Below the pieces are notes generated by a model. The model did no database searches and was not told the origin of the DNA. It saw only the letters and a program-made list of their open reading frames with translations. Both the position numbers and the translations under genes were made by a program. Positions 5,677-6,816 of a stretch of 6,816 nucleotides of DNA are shown here, one piece after another. Source of the DNA: Saprospiraceae bacterium (GTDB lineage: Bacteria > Bacteroidota > Bacteroidia > Chitinophagales > Saprospiraceae); NCBI GenBank assembly GCA_013002625.1, contig JABDJE010000247.1:1-6816 (forward strand). Reading direction: 5' to 3'. Numbering within the stretch: position 1 is the stretch's first letter; the number at the start of each line of letters is the position of its first letter.

Positions 5677-6816
5677 TTCAGAATTATCATATTACTTCTA
5701 TTCATAAGTCAAACAGTCCATGCCCAGGAGCTTATTTTCAATGATAATATTTACATTTCTAATGCATCTTCCATAAATTCGGAAAACTCAGAATTCTCGC
5801 CCAGCTTTTTTCTAGGAGATCTAATCTTTGTACGTCAGTCGGATTCTTTGAGTAGGGCTACCCGATCCAATCATTACGATTTATTTATGGCTGGGCTTAA
5901 CCTTAAGAACGAACTATTTAGTTCTGCTCCCTTGTCTTCCACCCTTAATTCACAATACCATGAGGGTCCGGGATATTTTGACAAGACAACTAATACACTA
6001 TATTATTCCTCGATAGATCCTACAGACAGTCTCGTTGGAACAAAGCTTCCACCCAATAAATTAATGGCTTCAACCTTGCAAAATGGATCGTGGAGCGTGC
6101 CCATACAGACCGATCATAATATTCAAAAAACATCGAGTGTGCACCCTTGCATTTCCAGAGATGGGGTGTGGCTTGTATTTGCAAGCGAAAGAAATGACGG
6201 ATTTGGAAATATGGATTTATATATGTCGATTAAAAGCAATGCTGGCTGGAGCGACCCTGTAAATTTGGGTGGTTTAATTAATACTGAAGCCGCAGAGGTG
6301 TTCCCATTTATCGATGAAAAATTAAACCTATACTTTGCGCGTAAAAATGATGCTACAGGCCTGGATATGTATCTCTCTATATTTTACAAGGGCCACTATC
6401 TGGAACCTGTGAAATTACCTGCGCCTTTCAACACAGATTTTGATGACTTTGGAATATGTATTAATGAGAAGGAAGGCATCGCTTTCTTCAGTTCAAACAG
6501 AACAAATGGATTAGGTCAGGATGATATTTACAGAATAGAATACAAAGATTACCTGTATAAAATTGAGGAACCTGCATCGAATCTGCAAGTTACCGTAAGA
6601 GATCAGAAAACGAAATTACCACTTTCCAATGCATTGATAAATATTCGCAATCTGGACGGTCTAGAGTTATCAGGGATTGACCCCAGTCTATACAAGCTCA
6701 ATCCGGTTGAAATATATGATTCGATTAGAACCGATAAGCATGGTATCGCAATAATTGAAAATCCCCTTGAAACATTTCTGATAGAGGTCCTCTACCCCTC
6801 CAAGCAGTCCTGGAAT
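5674..6816 (+). CDS. OmpA-family protein with PD40 beta-propeller and regulatory-like domain (3' partial)
   Basis: The frame opens at ATG 5674 and stays open to the right edge, giving 381 residues. It begins with a signal peptide (MFRIIILLLFISQTVHA, cleavage after Ala17); there is no Cys at the cleavage site, so it is not a lipoprotein. Residues 40-290 hold about five PD40/WD40-like propeller repeats: FSPSFFLGDLIFV, the GPGYFDKTTNTLYYSS region, HPCISRDGVWLVFASERNDG with GNMDLY, VFPFIDEKLNLYFARKND with GLDMY, and DFGICINEKEGIAFFSSNR with GQDDIY. The linker W-S-D-P-V-N-L-G recurs between blades. From about 304 comes a carboxypeptidase-regulatory-like domain (VTVRDQKTKLPLSNALINI, then RTDKHG). 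In full-length relatives an OmpA peptidoglycan-binding domain follows; it would lie past the window. Relatives include the PorE type of T9SS protein, but no TPR repeats precede the propeller here. A periplasmic role linking the outer-membrane machinery to the cell wall is inferred. Confidence 0.88.
   Translation, partial: MFRIIILLLFISQTVHAQELIFNDNIYISNASSINSENSEFSPSFFLGDLIFVRQSDSLSRATRSNHYDLFMAGLNLKNELFSSAPLSSTLNSQYHEGPGYFDKTTNTLYYSSIDPTDSLVGTKLPPNKLMASTLQNGSWSVPIQTDHNIQKTSSVHPCISRDGVWLVFASERNDGFGNMDLYMSIKSNAGWSDPVNLGGLINTEAAEVFPFIDEKLNLYFARKNDATGLDMYLSIFYKGHYLEPVKLPAPFNTDFDDFGICINEKEGIAFFSSNRTNGLGQDDIYRIEYKDYLYKIEEPASNLQVTVRDQKTKLPLSNALINIRNLDGLELSGIDPSLYKLNPVEIYDSIRTDKHGIAIIENPLETFLIEVLYPSKQSWN

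Overview
The window is AT-rich DNA from a member of the Bacteroidota. The lineage rests on three features: a giant secreted protein ending in a type IX secretion system (T9SS) type B sorting domain (CHU_C family), a PorP/SprF-family outer-membrane protein directly behind it, and an OmpA-family protein with a PD40-type propeller behind that. HYR-type and 'DxC...TDxCGN' domains followed by Ig-like repeats suggest the Saprospiria or a related environmental group. The exact taxon is an inference from style, not a match.

All three genes lie on the + strand with no intergenic DNA. (1) Bases 3-4721 hold the 3' part of a very large surface or extracellular protein, with at least 1572 residues visible and the N-terminus outside the window. 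Its order is HYR-like domains, one of them interrupted by a ~150-residue insertion of unknown type; eight Ig-like repeats with a regular Cys-Trp-Cys spacing; a divergent four-Cys unit; one more Ig/PKD-like unit; a Big_9/cadherin-like domain; and the C-terminal sorting domain. (2) Bases 4721-5674 encode a complete 317-residue SprF/PorP-like beta-barrel protein with a signal peptide. (3) Bases 5674-6816 encode the first 381 residues of an OmpA-family protein: signal peptide, PD40 beta-propeller repeats and the start of a carboxypeptidase-regulatory-like domain. It runs off the right edge.

Both junctions are one-base TGATG overlaps, so the three genes are almost certainly one translationally coupled operon. 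The likely logic is a substrate-plus-partner cassette. The adhesin-like protein is exported by Sec, then carried across the outer membrane by the T9SS through its type B C-terminal domain with help from its own SprF-like protein. The OmpA-family protein probably ties the outer-membrane assembly to peptidoglycan. The architecture is of a known kind. The points worth a second look are the insertion inside the HYR region, the Ig-like array with its unusual Cys placement, the odd ninth unit and the perfectly repeated overlaps. I see no RNA genes, mobile elements, CRISPR arrays, promoters or terminators.
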